Notes: generated by a model from the letters alone, not told the origin. A stretch of DNA of 64,000 bases from Vibrio crassostreae 9ZC13 (GCF_000272045.2 NZ_AJYZ02000041.1:344012-408011); one strand, 5' to 3'. Numbered from the stretch's first letter, positions 18,936 through 30,755 are shown. Numbers and translations: made by a program.

Positions 18936-19445
18936 TTGAAAAATATGATTAAAGCAGCAGGTTTAGGCCTTGTAGTTCTTAGCTCTTCTTTCTTTGCAAC
19001 AGCTGCTGAAGCTGCGCAAAAAGTGGGTTATGTAAACACTGCACAAGTATTCCAGGCTCTACCTCAGCGTGAAGTTGTTCTTCAAAAAATGCAGGAAGAG
19101 TTCAAAGATAAAGCGGCTGAGCTACAGAGCATTCAAGCTGAAGCGAAAACCAAGATTGAAAAGCTTAAGCGTGATGGCGAGCTACTAGGTCCTGAAGAAG
19201 TTGAGAAGCTTCGTATCGAAGTTGGCCAACTAGACAGCAAGTACAAAATCAAAGCTCAAGCATTAGAAAAAGCAAGTCAACGTCGTGAAGCACAAGAGAA
19301 GCAGAAGCTGTTCAAAGTGATTCAAGATGCTGTAACTAAAGTTGCAGAGAAAGAAGGCTACGACATGATCGTTGATATTCAAGCTCTACAATACGGTAAG
19401 CCTGAATACAACATCTCTGAGCAAGTAATTAAATCACTGAAATAA
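18936..19445 (+). CDS. skp: Periplasmic chaperone Skp/OmpH
   Basis: Skp is a trimeric periplasmic chaperone that holds unfolded outer-membrane proteins on their way to BAM. The 169-residue precursor has a signal peptide ending AAEA-AQ, then a small beta part ([18 protein letters not shown]) and long charged helices that form the tentacles (residues 45-130). It starts at TTG 18936, since AAAGGA lies seven bases before it; ATG 18945 is the alternative. bamA ends 18 bp upstream and lpxD starts 5 bp downstream. Confidence 0.95.
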   Translation: MKNMIKAAGLGLVVLSSSFFATAAEAAQKVGYVNTAQVFQALPQREVVLQKMQEEFKDKAAELQSIQAEAKTKIEKLKRDGELLGPEEVEKLRIEVGQLDSKYKIKAQALEKASQRREAQEKQKLFKVIQDAVTKVAEKEGYDMIVDIQALQYGKPEYNISEQVIKSLK

Positions 19446-19450
19446 GTTTT

Positions 19451-20482
19451 ATGAAGAACCTGACTTTAGCCGAATTGGCAACGATTACCGGGGGAGAGCT
19501 ACACGGAGATGGTACAATTACCGTTTCAGCAGTCGCTCCGATGGATAAAGCGCAAGAAGGTAACATTACGTTCCTTTCTAACGTGAAGTACAGCAAGCAC
19601 CTAGGTGACTGTAAAGCGTCCGCTATTATGGTTAAAGAGAGTGAGCGTCAACTGTGCAAGACTAACGTGATTGTGGTTAATGACCCTTATGTTGCTTTTG
19701 CTAAAGTTGCTCAAGCGCTTGATACTACTCCTGCTCCCGCAGCGGCTATTGCTGATTCTGCTTCAATCTCTAGCGAAGCAACCATTGGACAAAATGTGTC
19801 TATTGGCGCGAACGCTGTGATTGAGTCTGGTGTAGTACTTAGTGATGATGTGATCATCGGTGCTGGTTGCTTTATTGGTAAAAATGCAAAAATTGGCGCA
19901 GGCACTAAGCTGTGGGCTAACGTAAGTGTTTACCATGAAGTTGTGATTGGTGAAGGATGTCTGATCCAATCAAGTACTGTTATTGGCTCTGATGGCTTTG
20001 GCTATGCGAACGAGAAAGGTGAGTGGGTTAAGATCCCGCAAGTGGGTTCTGTTCGCATTGGTAACCGCGTAGAAATCGGCGCGTGTACTACCATTGACCG
20101 TGGTGCATTAGATGACACAATCATTGAAGATAACGTTATCTTAGATAACCAACTTCAAATTGCTCACAATGTTCACATCGGATATGGTTCTGCTCTTGCG
20201 GGTGGTACTATCATCGCAGGCAGCACGACGATAGGTAAGTACTGTATTATTGGTGGCGGCAGTGTGATTAATGGTCACATTGAAATCGTTGATGGCGTTA
20301 CAATCACCGGTATGGGGATGGTAATGCGCAGCATCACTGAGAAAGGCATGTACTCTTCAGGTATTCCTTTACAGCCAAATAAAGATTGGCGTAAAACAGC
20401 AACGCGTGTTCATCGAATTGATGAAATGAACAAGCGTTTGAAAACCGTTGAAAAACTTATCGAGAAGAGCGCGGAATCATAA
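19451..20482 (+). CDS. lpxD: UDP-3-O-(3-hydroxyacyl)glucosamine N-acyltransferase LpxD
   Basis: LpxD adds the N-linked hydroxyacyl chain in the third step of lipid A synthesis, using acyl-ACP. The 343-residue protein has the N-terminal uridine-binding domain ([27 protein letters not shown]), then a left-handed beta-helix of hexapeptide repeats, with the catalytic His region [13 protein letters not shown], and a C-terminal helix. Length matches the family (E. coli 341). It is in the skp-lpxD-fabZ-lpxA-lpxB series. Confidence 0.97.
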   Translation: MKNLTLAELATITGGELHGDGTITVSAVAPMDKAQEGNITFLSNVKYSKHLGDCKASAIMVKESERQLCKTNVIVVNDPYVAFAKVAQALDTTPAPAAAIADSASISSEATIGQNVSIGANAVIESGVVLSDDVIIGAGCFIGKNAKIGAGTKLWANVSVYHEVVIGEGCLIQSSTVIGSDGFGYANEKGEWVKIPQVGSVRIGNRVEIGACTTIDRGALDDTIIEDNVILDNQLQIAHNVHIGYGSALAGGTIIAGSTTIGKYCIIGGGSVINGHIEIVDGVTITGMGMVMRSITEKGMYSSGIPLQPNKDWRKTATRVHRIDEMNKRLKTVEKLIEKSAES

Positions 20483-20498
20483 TTCCAGCATTTCTAAT

Positions 20499-20526
20499 AA
20501 AAGGCTCGCGTACAGCGAGTCTTTTT
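20499..20526 (+). terminator. Hairpin between lpxD and fabZ
   Basis: An 11-bp stem AAAAGGCTCGC/GCGAGTCTTTT (one G-T pair, loop GTACA) is followed by T. It may split the lipid A operon or tune it. Confidence 0.7.
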
Positions 20527-20575
20527 CGTTTATAATCCTTCTAATTAAATAAAGAATATATATAGGAATACGACT

Positions 20576-21028
20576 TTGACTACTGAACAGACAACGATGA
20601 ACATTACTGAAATTCAGGAACTATTACCTCATCGCTACCCATTCTTAATGGTTGATCGTGTGACTAGCTTTGAAAAAGAAAAAACACTGACTGCGATTAA
20701 GAATGTCTCTGTTAACGAACCTCAGTTCACAGGCCACTTCCCACAACTTCCTGTATTCCCAGGCGTGTTGATCTTAGAAGCAATGGCACAAGCAACAGGC
20801 CTTCTAGCATTTAAATCTTTTGGTGCGCCTTCTGGCAACGAGCTTTACTACTTTGCAAGTGTTGATAAAGCAAAATTCCGTAAGCCAGTAGTACCTGGTG
20901 ACCAACTGGTTATCGAAGTTGAATTCTTAAAAGAACGTCGTGGCATCGCATCGTTTAATGGTGTTGCTAAGGTTGACGGCGTAGTTGTATGTTCAGCTGA
21001 ACTTAAATGTGCTCGTAGAGAGTTTTAA
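20576..21028 (+). CDS. fabZ: 3-hydroxyacyl-[ACP] dehydratase FabZ
   Basis: FabZ dehydrates 3-hydroxyacyl-ACP in fatty acid elongation and competes with LpxA/LpxD for hydroxyacyl-ACP. The 150-residue protein has the hot-dog signature with catalytic His54 ([13 protein letters not shown]) and Glu68 ([11 protein letters not shown]). It begins at TTG 20576, with AGGA upstream; E. coli fabZ also uses TTG. ATG 20597 would shorten it by seven residues. The stop is one base before the lpxA start. Confidence 0.96.
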   Translation: MTTEQTTMNITEIQELLPHRYPFLMVDRVTSFEKEKTLTAIKNVSVNEPQFTGHFPQLPVFPGVLILEAMAQATGLLAFKSFGAPSGNELYYFASVDKAKFRKPVVPGDQLVIEVEFLKERRGIASFNGVAKVDGVVVCSAELKCARREF

Positions 21029-21029
21029 T

Positions 21030-21818
21030 ATGATTCATGAAACAGCGAAAATTCACCCGGCAGCAGTAATCGAAGGTGATGTAACTATCGGTGCTAACGT
21101 GACGGTTGGGCCTTTCACTTACATTGCTGGTAACGTGACAATTGGTGAAGACACTGAAGTGATGTCGCATGTGGTGATCAAAGGTCACACAACCATTGGT
21201 AAAGAAAACCGCATCTTCCCACACGCAGTTATCGGTGAAGAGAACCAAGATAAGAAATACGGTGGCGAAGAGACAACAGTTGTGATCGGTGATCGCAACG
21301 TGATTCGTGAGGCGGTTCAAATCCACCGTGGTACAACTCAAGACAAAGCAACCACAGTGATCGGTGATGACAACTTACTTTGTGTTAATGCTCACGTAGC
21401 ACACGATGTTATTGTTGGTAACCATACTCACATTGGTAACAACGCTATTCTTGGCGGTCACGTAACAGTGGGTGACTACGCTGGTGTAATGGCGCTATCT
21501 GCGATTCACCCGTTCTGTTCAATAGGTGCTTACGCCTACATTGGCGGTTGTTCTGCTGTTGTACAAGATGTACTGCCGTACGTGCTTGCACAGGGTAACC
21601 ATGCGGCTCCATTTGGTCTTAACCTAGTGGGCCTGAAGCGTAACGGATTTGAGAAACCAGAAATTCGTGCACTACAGAAAGCGTACAAAGAGTTATACCG
21701 TTCAGGTAAAACACTTGAAGAAGCGAAAGCGGCTTTAGTTGAAATGGCGAAAGAGTTTACTTCGGTTACTCCTATGCTAGAAATGCTAGAGAACTCTGAG
21801 CGCGGTATTATTCGTTAA
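21030..21818 (+). CDS. lpxA: Acyl-ACP-UDP-N-acetylglucosamine O-acyltransferase LpxA
   Basis: LpxA performs the first step of lipid A synthesis, moving a hydroxyacyl chain from ACP to UDP-GlcNAc. The 262-residue protein (same length as in E. coli) begins [21 protein letters not shown] and runs as hexapeptide repeats with the catalytic His125 in [11 protein letters not shown]. The start at ATG 21030 follows the fabZ stop by one base; an upstream in-frame start lies within fabZ and is not needed. It is followed by a hairpin before lpxB. Confidence 0.97.
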   Translation: MIHETAKIHPAAVIEGDVTIGANVTVGPFTYIAGNVTIGEDTEVMSHVVIKGHTTIGKENRIFPHAVIGEENQDKKYGGEETTVVIGDRNVIREAVQIHRGTTQDKATTVIGDDNLLCVNAHVAHDVIVGNHTHIGNNAILGGHVTVGDYAGVMALSAIHPFCSIGAYAYIGGCSAVVQDVLPYVLAQGNHAAPFGLNLVGLKRNGFEKPEIRALQKAYKELYRSGKTLEEAKAALVEMAKEFTSVTPMLEMLENSERGIIR

Positions 21819-21886
21819 TACTTGATATGATTGTTTACCAATCAGCGCAAGTACGACAATAATGACTTAATCAGATTGGTATAACA

Positions 21887-21916
21887 AAAAGATCGCTACT
21901 CATTGGGCGGTCTTTT
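21887..21916 (+). terminator. Terminator-like hairpin between lpxA and lpxB
   Basis: A 10-bp stem AAAAGATCGC/GCGGTCTTTT with a ten-base loop and six T is found just upstream of lpxB. lpxB may depend on read-through or its own promoter. Confidence 0.75.
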
Positions 21917-21947
21917 TTGTTTTAGGCAAGAAGGGAATTGGAAAACT

Positions 21948-23144
21948 ATGGCACAGCAAGAAGCAGCAACCAATAGCTCGGACTTTGTTTCGAATGAACC
22001 TCTACGCGTAGGTATCGTCGTCGGAGAACTCTCGGGTGACACGCTTGGCGAGGGTTTTATTAAAGCGGTCAAATCACAATATCCGAATGCTGAATTCGTG
22101 GGTATTGGTGGACCAAAAATGAAAGCGCTTGGTTGTGAGTCTCTTTTCGAAATGGAAGAGCTTGCCGTGATGGGGCTTGTAGAAGTGCTTGGTCGTTTAC
22201 CTCGTTTGTTAAAAGTGAAAGCGGAACTGGTTAAGTATTTCACTCAAAACCCGCCAGATGTCTTCGTTGGTATCGATGCGCCAGATTTCAACCTAAGACT
22301 TGAATTGGATCTTAAGAACGCGGGTATTAAGACCGTTCATTATGTCAGCCCTTCAGTATGGGCATGGCGTCCAAAGCGTATCTTTAAAATCGACAAAGCA
22401 ACCGACTTGGTTTTGGCCTTCCTGCCATTTGAGAAAGCGTTTTATGATAAATACAAAGTTGCCTGTGAATTTGTTGGTCACACGTTAGCTGATGCTATTC
22501 CTTTAGAACCAAGCAAACAAGATGCACGTGAGCTGTTAGGCTTAGATCAAGACAAGCAATGGTTAGCTGTATTGCCGGGTAGTCGTGGTGGTGAGATGGG
22601 TTTGATTGCTCAACCATTTATCGAAACTTGCCAACGTATCAAGCAGAAGTATCCGGATATCAATTTTGTTGTTGCGCTCGTTAACGAACAGCGTAAAAAG
22701 CAGTTTACTGAAATCTGGCAATCGACCGCACCTGAGCTTGAATTCACGTTAGTCGAAGATACGGCAACCAACGTGATTACCGCTGCTGATTCTGTTCTGT
22801 TAGCTTCGGGTACTGTTGCTCTCGAATGCATGTTGCTGAAACGCCCAATGGTCGTTGGCTACAAAGTAAATAAACTGACGGGTTATATTGTTAAGAAATT
22901 GGCGATCACTGAGTTTGTGTCACTGCCGAATATTTTGGCTGGTGAAGAGATCGTGAAAGAGCATATTCTTGAAGAGTGCCACCCAGACTTTTTGTTCCCG
23001 TCTGTCGATAAAATGCTATCAGCCGATAACAGTGCCTTGATCGAACGCTTTACCGAGATGCATCACTGGATCCGTAAAGACGCAGACAAACAAGCCGCTA
23101 ACGCAGTATTGAAATTGATTGACCGACCTTTTGTTGAAGCATAA
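21948..23144 (+). CDS. lpxB: Lipid A disaccharide synthase
   Basis: LpxB joins UDP-diacylglucosamine and lipid X to the tetraacyl disaccharide at the inner membrane. The protein of 398 residues has the GT19 family features VGELSGDTLGEGFIKA, VGIGGPKMKALGCESLF, HYVSPSVWAWRP, LPGSRGGEMG and ASGTVALE. From ATG 21948 it has about 17 extra N-terminal hydrophilic residues before LRVGIVVGELSGD compared with E. coli LpxB; frames further up run into the terminator hairpin. rnhB starts 33 bp later. Confidence 0.96.
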   Translation: MAQQEAATNSSDFVSNEPLRVGIVVGELSGDTLGEGFIKAVKSQYPNAEFVGIGGPKMKALGCESLFEMEELAVMGLVEVLGRLPRLLKVKAELVKYFTQNPPDVFVGIDAPDFNLRLELDLKNAGIKTVHYVSPSVWAWRPKRIFKIDKATDLVLAFLPFEKAFYDKYKVACEFVGHTLADAIPLEPSKQDARELLGLDQDKQWLAVLPGSRGGEMGLIAQPFIETCQRIKQKYPDINFVVALVNEQRKKQFTEIWQSTAPELEFTLVEDTATNVITAADSVLLASGTVALECMLLKRPMVVGYKVNKLTGYIVKKLAITEFVSLPNILAGEEIVKEHILEECHPDFLFPSVDKMLSADNSALIERFTEMHHWIRKDADKQAANAVLKLIDRPFVEA

Positions 23145-23177
23145 AGCGCTTACTTACAGAATATTAAGAGATTAGTT

Positions 23178-23798
23178 ATGGCAGTAAAAGAGAAAAAAGA
23201 GCTTCCTCCATTTGAATACCCGCAAGGCTACCAGCTGTTTGCTGGCGTGGATGAAGTAGGACGTGGCCCTTTGGTTGGCGACGTGGTGACTGCTGCGGTT
23301 ATCCTCGATCCAAACAACCCAATTGAAGGCTTGAACGACTCAAAGAAATTATCTGAGAAAAAGCGTCTTGCGCTGCTTCCAGAAATCAAAGAGAAAGCTT
23401 TAGCGTGGTCTGTCGGTCGTTGCTCTCCACAAGAAATTGATGAGTTGAATATTCTGCAAGCGACGATGGTAGCTATGCAGCGAGCTATCGCAGGTTTGAG
23501 CGTTCAACCTGATATGGCGTTGATAGATGGAAACCGTGTCCCAGAACTGCCGATGGATGGTCTTGCGATTGTGAAGGGTGACTTGCGAGTGGCTGAAATC
23601 AGTGCGGCGTCTATTATCGCAAAAGTCGTTCGTGACCAAGAGATGGAAGATCTTGATAAACTTCATCCAGAGTTTGGTTTTGCTAAGCATAAAGGTTACC
23701 CGACCAAAGCGCATTTCGAAGCGATTGAAAAACATGGTGTAACCGAGCATTACCGAAAGAGCTTTAAGCCAGTAAAACGTATTCTTGGCATAGACTAG
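23178..23798 (+). CDS. rnhB: Ribonuclease HII
   Basis: RNase HII cuts RNA in RNA-DNA hybrids and removes single ribonucleotides from DNA. The 206-residue protein has the DEDD-type active site: the [15 protein letters not shown] motif near residue 25, an Asp in [10 protein letters not shown], and ALIDGNRVP and [12 protein letters not shown] further on. It lies between lpxB and dnaE, the conserved order lpxB-rnhB-dnaE. The type 1 enzyme gene rnhA is also in this window at 35726. Confidence 0.97.
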   Translation: MAVKEKKELPPFEYPQGYQLFAGVDEVGRGPLVGDVVTAAVILDPNNPIEGLNDSKKLSEKKRLALLPEIKEKALAWSVGRCSPQEIDELNILQATMVAMQRAIAGLSVQPDMALIDGNRVPELPMDGLAIVKGDLRVAEISAASIIAKVVRDQEMEDLDKLHPEFGFAKHKGYPTKAHFEAIEKHGVTEHYRKSFKPVKRILGID

Positions 23799-23911
23799 AG
23801 CTTTACGTTAACTAGAGCTTAGCATCGAATAAAGTTGCTAACTTGTATTAGAAAAAAATAGAATACACACAGTTGTAATCCTAGGCTCAAACCTAGAACT
23901 CAGGAAAAATA

Positions 23912-26900
23912 ATGTCAGATCCAAAATTTGTTCACCTACGCGTACACAGTGACTTTTCGATGGTGGATGGCCTATCCAAGGTGCCACCATTAGTTAAAAA
24001 AGTCGCTGAAATGGGTATGCCTGCTCTAGCATTGACCGACTTTACCAACCTGTGTGGTTTGGTGAAGTTTTACGGTACTGCCCATGGGTGTGGGGTTAAA
24101 CCTATTATTGGTGCTGACTTCTTGATGCAGTCTCCGGAATTCGGTGACGAGTTGACCAAGCTCACCGTTATCGCAACGGACAATAAAGGTTATAACAACC
24201 TAACGTTACTCATCTCAAAAGCCTACCTTCGTGGTCATGTTCAGCATCAGCCTGTTATTGATAAAGAGTGGCTAATTGAGAATGCAGAAGGCCTGATCAT
24301 TCTATCGGGTGCGAAGGAAGGTGAGATCGGTAAAGCGTTACTGAAAGGTAACCGTGAACTGGTTGCAAGCAATGTCAAGTTTTACAAAACATACTTCCCT
24401 GATCGTTTTTACCTTGAGCTGATTCGTACCGGACGTCCGGATGAAGAGTCTTACCTGCACTTTGCGTTGGAACTGGCTGAGCAGGAAGACTTGCCTGTTG
24501 TTGCAACCAACGAAGTAGTATTCCTAACTGAAGACCTGTTTGATGCCCATGAAATCCGCGTGGCAATTCATGATGGTTTCACTATGGTCGATCCTCGTCG
24601 TCCTAAAAATTACAGCGCGCAACAGTATCTTCGTAGCGAAGAAGAGATGTGCGAGTTGTTCTCCGATATCCCTGAAGCACTTGAGAACAGTGTTGAGATT
24701 GCTAAGCGTTGTAATGTAACGGTTCGTCTGGGCGAGTACTTCCTGCCTAACTTCCCAACGGAAGGTTTGGCGATTGAAGACTTCTTGATCAAGAAATCTG
24801 AAGAAGGCCTTGAGCGACGTCTAGCGTTTCTATTCCCAGATGAAAAAGTGCGTGCTGAGCGCAGACCGGAATACGATGAGCGACTCAAGATTGAGCTCGA
24901 AGTTGTTAACAACATGGGTTTCCCAGGTTACTTCTTGATCGTAATGGAGTTCATCCAGTGGTCAAAAGACAACGATGTGCCAGTAGGTCCTGGCCGTGGT
25001 TCTGGTGCCGGCTCTCTAGTCGCTTACGCCTTGGATATCACCGATCTCGATCCACTTGAATACGATCTACTTTTCGAACGTTTCTTGAACCCAGAACGTG
25101 TATCCATGCCCGATTTCGATATCGACTTCTGTATGGATAAGCGTGACCAAGTTATTGATCACGTGGCTGAAATGTACGGTCGTGATGCCGTTTCTCAGAT
25201 CATCACCTTTGGTACCATGGCGGCAAAAGCGGTAATCCGCGATGTAGGCCGTGTATTGGGCCACCCGTTTGGTTTCGTCGATCGAATTTCAAAGCTTGTA
25301 CCGCCAGACCCGGGTATGACGCTAGAGAAAGCATTCCTTGCTGAACCTGCATTGCCAGAGCTTTACGATGGCGATGAAGAAGTTCGTGAGCTGATTGATA
25401 AGTGTCGCATCCTTGAAGGTTGTACGCGAAATGCCGGTAAGCACGCAGGTGGTGTTGTTATCTCACCCACCACGATCACCGATTTTGCGCCAATCTATGC
25501 CGACGCAGAAGGTAACTTCCCAGTAACGCAGTTCGATAAGAATGACGTTGAAACGGCTGGCTTGGTTAAGTTCGACTTCTTGGGGCTGCGTACCCTGACC
25601 ATCATCGACTGGGCGTTAGGCCTAGTGAATCCACGTTTGAAGAAAGAGGGGAAAGAACCGGTTCGTATCGAGTCGATTCCTCTTGATGACCAAGCGTCAT
25701 TTAACCTATTACAAAATTCTGAAACCACCGCGGTATTCCAGCTGGAATCGCGTGGTATGAAAGACCTTATCAAACGTCTACAGCCCGACTGTTTTGAAGA
25801 TATTATCGCATTGGTAGCCCTGTTCCGTCCGGGTCCTCTGCAATCAGGCATGGTAGATAACTTTATCGACCGTAAACACGGCCGTGAAGCGGTTTCTTAC
25901 CCTGATGAAACGTGGCAACACGAATCGCTGAAAGAGACGCTAGAACCTACGTACGGCATCATCCTGTATCAAGAGCAGGTAATGCAAATCGCACAGATCC
26001 TTGCTGGTTATACGCTTGGTGGAGCGGATATGTTGCGTCGTGCGATGGGTAAGAAAAAGCCAGAAGAGATGGCAAAGCAGCGTGGTACCTTTAAAGAGGG
26101 TGCTGAAGCCAATGGTGTTGATGGCGAGCTGGCCATGAAGATCTTTGACTTGGTAGAGAAATTTGCGGGCTACGGCTTTAACAAATCTCACTCCGCAGCA
26201 TATGCACTGGTTTCTTATCAAACGCTATGGCTGAAAACGCACTACCCAGCGGAATTTATGGCTGCGGTAATGACGGCAGATATGGATAACACCGAGAAGG
26301 TTATTGGCCTTGTTGATGAATGTTTCCGTATGAAGCTCAAGCTTTTACCACCAGATATCAACTCGGGTCTGTACCGCTTTAACGTGGATGAAGATGGCGC
26401 GATTGTTTATGGCATCGGTGCGATCAAAGGGGTCGGTGAAGGCCCTATTGAAGCGATCATTGAAGCGCGAAATAAAGGTGGTTACTTTAAAGACTTATTC
26501 GACTTCTGTGCACGTCTTGATCTGAAGAAGGTTAATAAACGTGTTATCGAAAAGTTGATTCTATCCGGAGCCTTAGATAGATTAGGTCCTCACCGAGCGG
26601 CGATGATGGCATCTTTGAAAGATGCGGTGAAGGCAGCGAGTCAACATCACCATGCCGAGTCTTTTGGTCAATCTGATATGTTTGGCGTGTTGACCGACGC
26701 TCCGGAAGAGGTTGAACACAAGTATACCCAAGTGCCTAAATGGCCTGAGAAGGTTTGGCTTGAAGGTGAACGTGAAACGCTTGGTTTGTATTTAACGGGT
26801 CACCCGGTTAACGCTTACATCAAAGAGTTAGCGAAATACACCAGCTGTCGTTTGAAAGATGCCACGCCAACGCGTCGTGACCAATCACTAACAATTGCCG

Positions 26901-27391
26901 GTTTGGTGATTGCTGCGAGAGTAATGACGACGAAGCGCGGTACGCGAATCGGTTTGATGACACTTGATGACCGATCGGGCCGAATGGAAGTGATGTTGTT
27001 CTCGGATGCGCTCGATCGCTACGCAGAATTGCTCGAAAAAGACAAAATTGTGGTCGTTTCCGGACAGGTCAGCTTTGATGATTTCAATGGCGGGCTTAAA
27101 ATGTCCGCGCGCGAGGTCATGGACTTAGGAAGCGCCCGTGAGAAATATGCTCGTGGGGTGTCGATATCTATCGACCAATCCCAAATTAACGGTCAATTTT
27201 TTGAACGCTTTAGTCAAATCTTAGAACCTTATAGAGCCGGAACGGTCCCAGTCAATGTATACTACCAGCGTGCCGACGCTAGAGCGCGGTTAACATTGGG
27301 CACAGAATGGCGTGTGACGCCAAGTGATACATTACTAGACGAATTAAAACAGCTGCTTGGAAATAGCCAAGTAGAACTCGAATTTAACTAA
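23912..27391 (+). CDS. dnaE: DNA polymerase III subunit alpha
   Basis: DnaE is the replicative DNA polymerase of the chromosome. The 1159-residue protein (E. coli 1160) has an N-terminal PHP domain ([14 protein letters not shown]), the polymerase active site with [13 protein letters not shown] near residues 400-410, the palm and fingers with [14 protein letters not shown], the helix-hairpin-helix and beta-clamp region, and a C-terminal OB domain ([18 protein letters not shown]). The start has AGGAAAAATA before it. accA follows 45 bp later. Its proofreading partner dnaQ is at 36247. Confidence 0.98.
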   Translation: MSDPKFVHLRVHSDFSMVDGLSKVPPLVKKVAEMGMPALALTDFTNLCGLVKFYGTAHGCGVKPIIGADFLMQSPEFGDELTKLTVIATDNKGYNNLTLLISKAYLRGHVQHQPVIDKEWLIENAEGLIILSGAKEGEIGKALLKGNRELVASNVKFYKTYFPDRFYLELIRTGRPDEESYLHFALELAEQEDLPVVATNEVVFLTEDLFDAHEIRVAIHDGFTMVDPRRPKNYSAQQYLRSEEEMCELFSDIPEALENSVEIAKRCNVTVRLGEYFLPNFPTEGLAIEDFLIKKSEEGLERRLAFLFPDEKVRAERRPEYDERLKIELEVVNNMGFPGYFLIVMEFIQWSKDNDVPVGPGRGSGAGSLVAYALDITDLDPLEYDLLFERFLNPERVSMPDFDIDFCMDKRDQVIDHVAEMYGRDAVSQIITFGTMAAKAVIRDVGRVLGHPFGFVDRISKLVPPDPGMTLEKAFLAEPALPELYDGDEEVRELIDKCRILEGCTRNAGKHAGGVVISPTTITDFAPIYADAEGNFPVTQFDKNDVETAGLVKFDFLGLRTLTIIDWALGLVNPRLKKEGKEPVRIESIPLDDQASFNLLQNSETTAVFQLESRGMKDLIKRLQPDCFEDIIALVALFRPGPLQSGMVDNFIDRKHGREAVSYPDETWQHESLKETLEPTYGIILYQEQVMQIAQILAGYTLGGADMLRRAMGKKKPEEMAKQRGTFKEGAEANGVDGELAMKIFDLVEKFAGYGFNKSHSAAYALVSYQTLWLKTHYPAEFMAAVMTADMDNTEKVIGLVDECFRMKLKLLPPDINSGLYRFNVDEDGAIVYGIGAIKGVGEGPIEAIIEARNKGGYFKDLFDFCARLDLKKVNKRVIEKLILSGALDRLGPHRAAMMASLKDAVKAASQHHHAESFGQSDMFGVLTDAPEEVEHKYTQVPKWPEKVWLEGERETLGLYLTGHPVNAYIKELAKYTSCRLKDATPTRRDQSLTIAGLVIAARVMTTKRGTRIGLMTLDDRSGRMEVMLFSDALDRYAELLEKDKIVVVSGQVSFDDFNGGLKMSAREVMDLGSAREKYARGVSISIDQSQINGQFFERFSQILEPYRAGTVPVNVYYQRADARARLTLGTEWRVTPSDTLLDELKQLLGNSQVELEFN

Positions 27392-27436
27392 AATTTAGCT
27401 TCGCGAATGCGGAGCTGAATCAACAAGGATTCATAG

Positions 27437-28396
27437 ATGAGCCTGAACTTTCTAGAATTTGAAAAGCCTATCGCTGAACTTGAAGCAAAAATCGAAGCGC
27501 TACGTGACGTTTCGCGTCACGGTGGTGACACAGCGGTAGATCTAGACAAAGAAATCGAACAACTAGAGAAAAAAAGCTTAGAGCTTAAACAGAAAATCTT
27601 TAGTGACTTAGGTGCATGGCAGGTAGCTCAACTTGCTCGTCACCCTCAACGTCCTTACACCAAAGATTACCTGGAGCATGCATTCACAGAGTTTGAAGAG
27701 ATGGCGGGCGATCGCGCTTACGCTGACGACAAAGCTATTGTGGGTGGTATGGCTCGTCTAAATGGCCGTCCTGTTATGGTTATTGGTCACCAGAAAGGTC
27801 GTGAGACTAAAGAGAAAGTGATCCGTAACTTTGGTATGCCAAAGCCAGAAGGTTACCGTAAGGCGCTACGGCTAATGGAAACTGCTGAGCGTTTCAACAT
27901 GCCTATTATTACTTTCATCGACACAGCGGGCGCATACCCAGGTGTTGGTGCTGAAGAGCGTGGTCAATCTGAAGCTATCGCTAAAAACCTAAAAGTGATG
28001 GCTGGCCTTTCAGTTCCTGTTATCTGTAACGTTGTGGGTGAAGGCGGTTCTGGTGGTGCACTAGCGATTGGTGTTGGTGACTACGTGAACATGCTTCAGT
28101 ACTCTACGTACTCAGTAATCTCTCCAGAAGGTTGTGCTTCAATCTTATGGCGCGATTCAGATAAAGCACCACAAGCAGCTGAAGCGATGGGCCTGATTGC
28201 TCCTCGTCTTAAAGAGCTTGAGCTTATCGACGAAATCATTCCTGAGCCTCTAGGTGGCGCGCACCGCGACCCTGCACAAACCGCTCAAAACATGAAAGAC
28301 ATGTTAGTTAAACAGCTAGAAGAGCTAGAGCAGTTTGATAACGAAACGCTGCTTGAGCGTCGTTACCAGCGTCTAATGAGCTACGGCTACTGCTGA
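27437..28396 (+). CDS. accA: Acetyl-CoA carboxylase carboxyltransferase subunit alpha
   Basis: AccA forms with AccD the carboxyltransferase that makes malonyl-CoA, the first step of fatty acid synthesis. The 319-residue protein equals the E. coli length and has the N-terminal [19 protein letters not shown], the biotin/acetyl-CoA region [20 protein letters not shown] and [27 protein letters not shown] precedes the ATG. A strong terminator follows. Confidence 0.98.
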   Translation: MSLNFLEFEKPIAELEAKIEALRDVSRHGGDTAVDLDKEIEQLEKKSLELKQKIFSDLGAWQVAQLARHPQRPYTKDYLEHAFTEFEEMAGDRAYADDKAIVGGMARLNGRPVMVIGHQKGRETKEKVIRNFGMPKPEGYRKALRLMETAERFNMPIITFIDTAGAYPGVGAEERGQSEAIAKNLKVMAGLSVPVICNVVGEGGSGGALAIGVGDYVNMLQYSTYSVISPEGCASILWRDSDKAPQAAEAMGLIAPRLKELELIDEIIPEPLGGAHRDPAQTAQNMKDMLVKQLEELEQFDNETLLERRYQRLMSYGYC

Positions 28397-28440
28397 TAAC
28401 TTGCCTTAGCGATAAGGCTAGCTATACGAACAAATGATGA

Positions 28441-28471
28441 AAGGGTTGGACTCAGTGCCAACCCTTTTTTA
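28441..28471 (+). terminator. Terminator after accA
   Basis: A perfect 10-bp stem AAAGGGTTGG/CCAACCCTTT with an eight-base loop is followed by six T counting from the stem end. Confidence 0.9.
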
Positions 28472-28520
28472 TTATTAAAACATTATCCCTTAACACACGA
28501 TCTCTTGGTTTATTAGCCTC

Positions 28521-29855
28521 ATGACACACTTAATTGATACCTTCACATCTGTACTTGATCAAAGCGCGCTTAAGCCTTGTCGGTTGATCGTCGCTTTCAG
28601 TGGTGGTGTCGATTCACGAGTGTTGTTAGAGTTGGCTGCCCAATTCGCTAAGTCCCATCACATCGATTGCTGTGCGGTACATGTTCACCACGGCTTAAGC
28701 AACAATGCTGATTATTGGGCAGAGCAGTGCAAAACATGGTGTGATGCTTTGTCGGTATCCTTGTTCATTGAACGAGTCTCGCTAGATATTAGCCGTGGAG
28801 AAAGCGTTGAAAAGCTGGCTCGAGACGCGCGATACCAAGCCCTTAAAAAGCATATTAGACAAGGTGATGTGTTAGTGACAGGCCAGCACATCGATGACCA
28901 AGTCGAGACCTTCTTGTTAGCTCTTAAGCGTGGCAGTGGTCCGAAAGGGCTCTCTTCAATGGCGAAAGTGATGCCATTTTCAGGTGCTCATATCGTTCGC
29001 CCACTGCTGTCGGTGACGAGAACGGATATTGAAGTGGCGGCGCGCGATATGGCTTTAACTTGGGTAGAAGATGAGAGTAATCAAGACGTTCGCTTTGACC
29101 GTAATTTTATTCGTCATCAAGTCACTCCGACACTGACCGAGCGTTGGCCTAGTTTTCGAGAATCGGTCAGTCGTAGTGCTCAGCTATGTGCAGAGCAAGA
29201 GTTACTGTTGGATGAGTTGTTAGAATCTCACTTACAACAAGCTTTGACTGAGAAGCACAGCTTAAGTATTGAGGTATTATCTCAGTACTCTGATTTACTG
29301 CGTGCACGCTTATTAAGAATGTGGCTGAGCCGCTGTAATCAACCGATGCCGAGCCAAAAGCAGCTCAAACTTATATGGGATGAGGTGGCATGTGCTCAGG
29401 CAGACGCCAACCCTAAGCTGGTGTTGAATGAGGTTGAGGTTAGACGTTTTAATCATCAGCTCCATGTCGTAAAAGAGACCAAAGACTTGTCGAACTGGCA
29501 AAGTGATATCTCGATGGAAGAGAGCTTAGTTTTGCCTGACGGTTTAGGGGAACTACACTTAACTTCAGCGGCGAGTGATGGTGTATCTAACCACTGTGAT
29601 GCGCAACATTTTAGTCTCAACACAACGAGAGGAACACTGCGAGTGATATTTAACCCTGAGGGATTGTCAGCACACCCTGTTGGGCGCGGTCATAGCAGGA
29701 AGCTTAAGAAGTTGTTTCAAGAGTACCAAGTACCCAGTTGGTTAAGACGCAGAACGCCGATATTAATGGATGGCGATCGAGTGATCGCTGTTTTAGGCTT
29801 ATTCGTAGATAAAAACTACGAAGGTCAAGATTGTGAAGCGCTTTGGAGCAAGTAG
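28521..29855 (+). CDS. tilS: tRNA(Ile)-lysidine synthase
   Basis: TilS adds lysine to C34 of tRNA(Ile2), changing its codon reading from AUG to AUA. The 444-residue protein has the N-type ATP pyrophosphatase loop SGGVDS at residues 27-32, HVHHGLSNNADYW and GQHIDDQVETFLL, then the central substrate domain and the C-terminal TilS domain (GRGHSRKLKKLFQEYQVP). The start is ATG 28521 without an obvious ribosome-binding site. The order accA-tilS is as in E. coli. Confidence 0.96.
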   Translation: MTHLIDTFTSVLDQSALKPCRLIVAFSGGVDSRVLLELAAQFAKSHHIDCCAVHVHHGLSNNADYWAEQCKTWCDALSVSLFIERVSLDISRGESVEKLARDARYQALKKHIRQGDVLVTGQHIDDQVETFLLALKRGSGPKGLSSMAKVMPFSGAHIVRPLLSVTRTDIEVAARDMALTWVEDESNQDVRFDRNFIRHQVTPTLTERWPSFRESVSRSAQLCAEQELLLDELLESHLQQALTEKHSLSIEVLSQYSDLLRARLLRMWLSRCNQPMPSQKQLKLIWDEVACAQADANPKLVLNEVEVRRFNHQLHVVKETKDLSNWQSDISMEESLVLPDGLGELHLTSAASDGVSNHCDAQHFSLNTTRGTLRVIFNPEGLSAHPVGRGHSRKLKKLFQEYQVPSWLRRRTPILMDGDRVIAVLGLFVDKNYEGQDCEALWSK

Positions 29856-29913
29856 AAAAAGTTTATGTCACAATTCACCGTCACTTTAATAAAAATAATT
29901 AATGGAATATGCA

Positions 29914-30225
29914 ATGAAGAAAATTACACTAGGATTAGTTCTTGGATTTGGACTATTGAGTGGTAACGCTCTGGCGGCTGATGTTGCTGCGGGTCAAGCT
30001 AAAGCAGCAATCTGTGCGGCATGTCATGGTGCAGACGGTATCGCAGTGATCCCTGGCTATCCAAACCTTAAAGGTCAAAACGAGCAATACATCGCTTCAT
30101 CAATTAAGGCCTATAAGAATGGCCAGCGCACCGGCGGTTTGGCCGCTGTAATGCAGGCTCAAGCTTCAATGCTGAGTGATGAAGACATCGCGAATCTAGC
30201 CGCTTACTACGCAAGCCTTAAGTAA
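29914..30225 (+). CDS. Periplasmic c-type cytochrome, class I
   Basis: A 103-residue precursor with a signal peptide ([20 protein letters not shown], cut after LAA) and one haem-binding CAACH motif with Cys34, Cys37 and His38. A later Met in [10 protein letters not shown] is the likely sixth ligand. The [23 protein letters not shown] stretch is typical of cytochrome c553/c5-like electron carriers. I start at ATG 29914; ATG 29902 would add MEYA before the basic n-region. Its redox partners are unknown. It is probably transcribed alone, as a terminator follows. Confidence 0.9.
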   Translation: MKKITLGLVLGFGLLSGNALAADVAAGQAKAAICAACHGADGIAVIPGYPNLKGQNEQYIASSIKAYKNGQRTGGLAAVMQAQASMLSDEDIANLAAYYASLK

Positions 30226-30266
30226 AACCTTCTCAAAGCGCTGATTAAACAAGATGATAAATTTCG

Positions 30267-30295
30267 AGCCAGAGCTTTAAAGCTCTGGCTTTTTT
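30267..30295. terminator. Terminator after the cytochrome c gene
   Basis: A perfect 24-base palindrome AGCCAGAGCTTTAAAGCTCTGGCT is followed by a run of six T. Confidence 0.9.
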
Positions 30296-30346
30296 CATTG
30301 AATGTTTACTATAGCTAACCGATAATGAGCCATTCGCACAGTTTAA

Positions 30347-30694
<348 letters not shown>

Positions 30695-30710
30695 AAAAAC
30701 TATTACCCTA

Positions 30711-30735
30711 AAAGGAGCGTTTATCGCTCCTTTTT
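30711..30735 (+). terminator. Terminator after glnB
   Basis: A 9-bp stem AAAGGAGCG/CGCTCCTTT with loop TTTAT is followed by T. Confidence 0.85.
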
Positions 30736-30755
30736 CATCTCTGGTAGGGTGCTGT

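Noticed and set aside
15105..19450. Sigma-E promoter within the rseP-bamA-skp region
   Set aside because: GGAACTT-like stretches near 15112-15128 lack a TCTGA-type -10 at the right distance.
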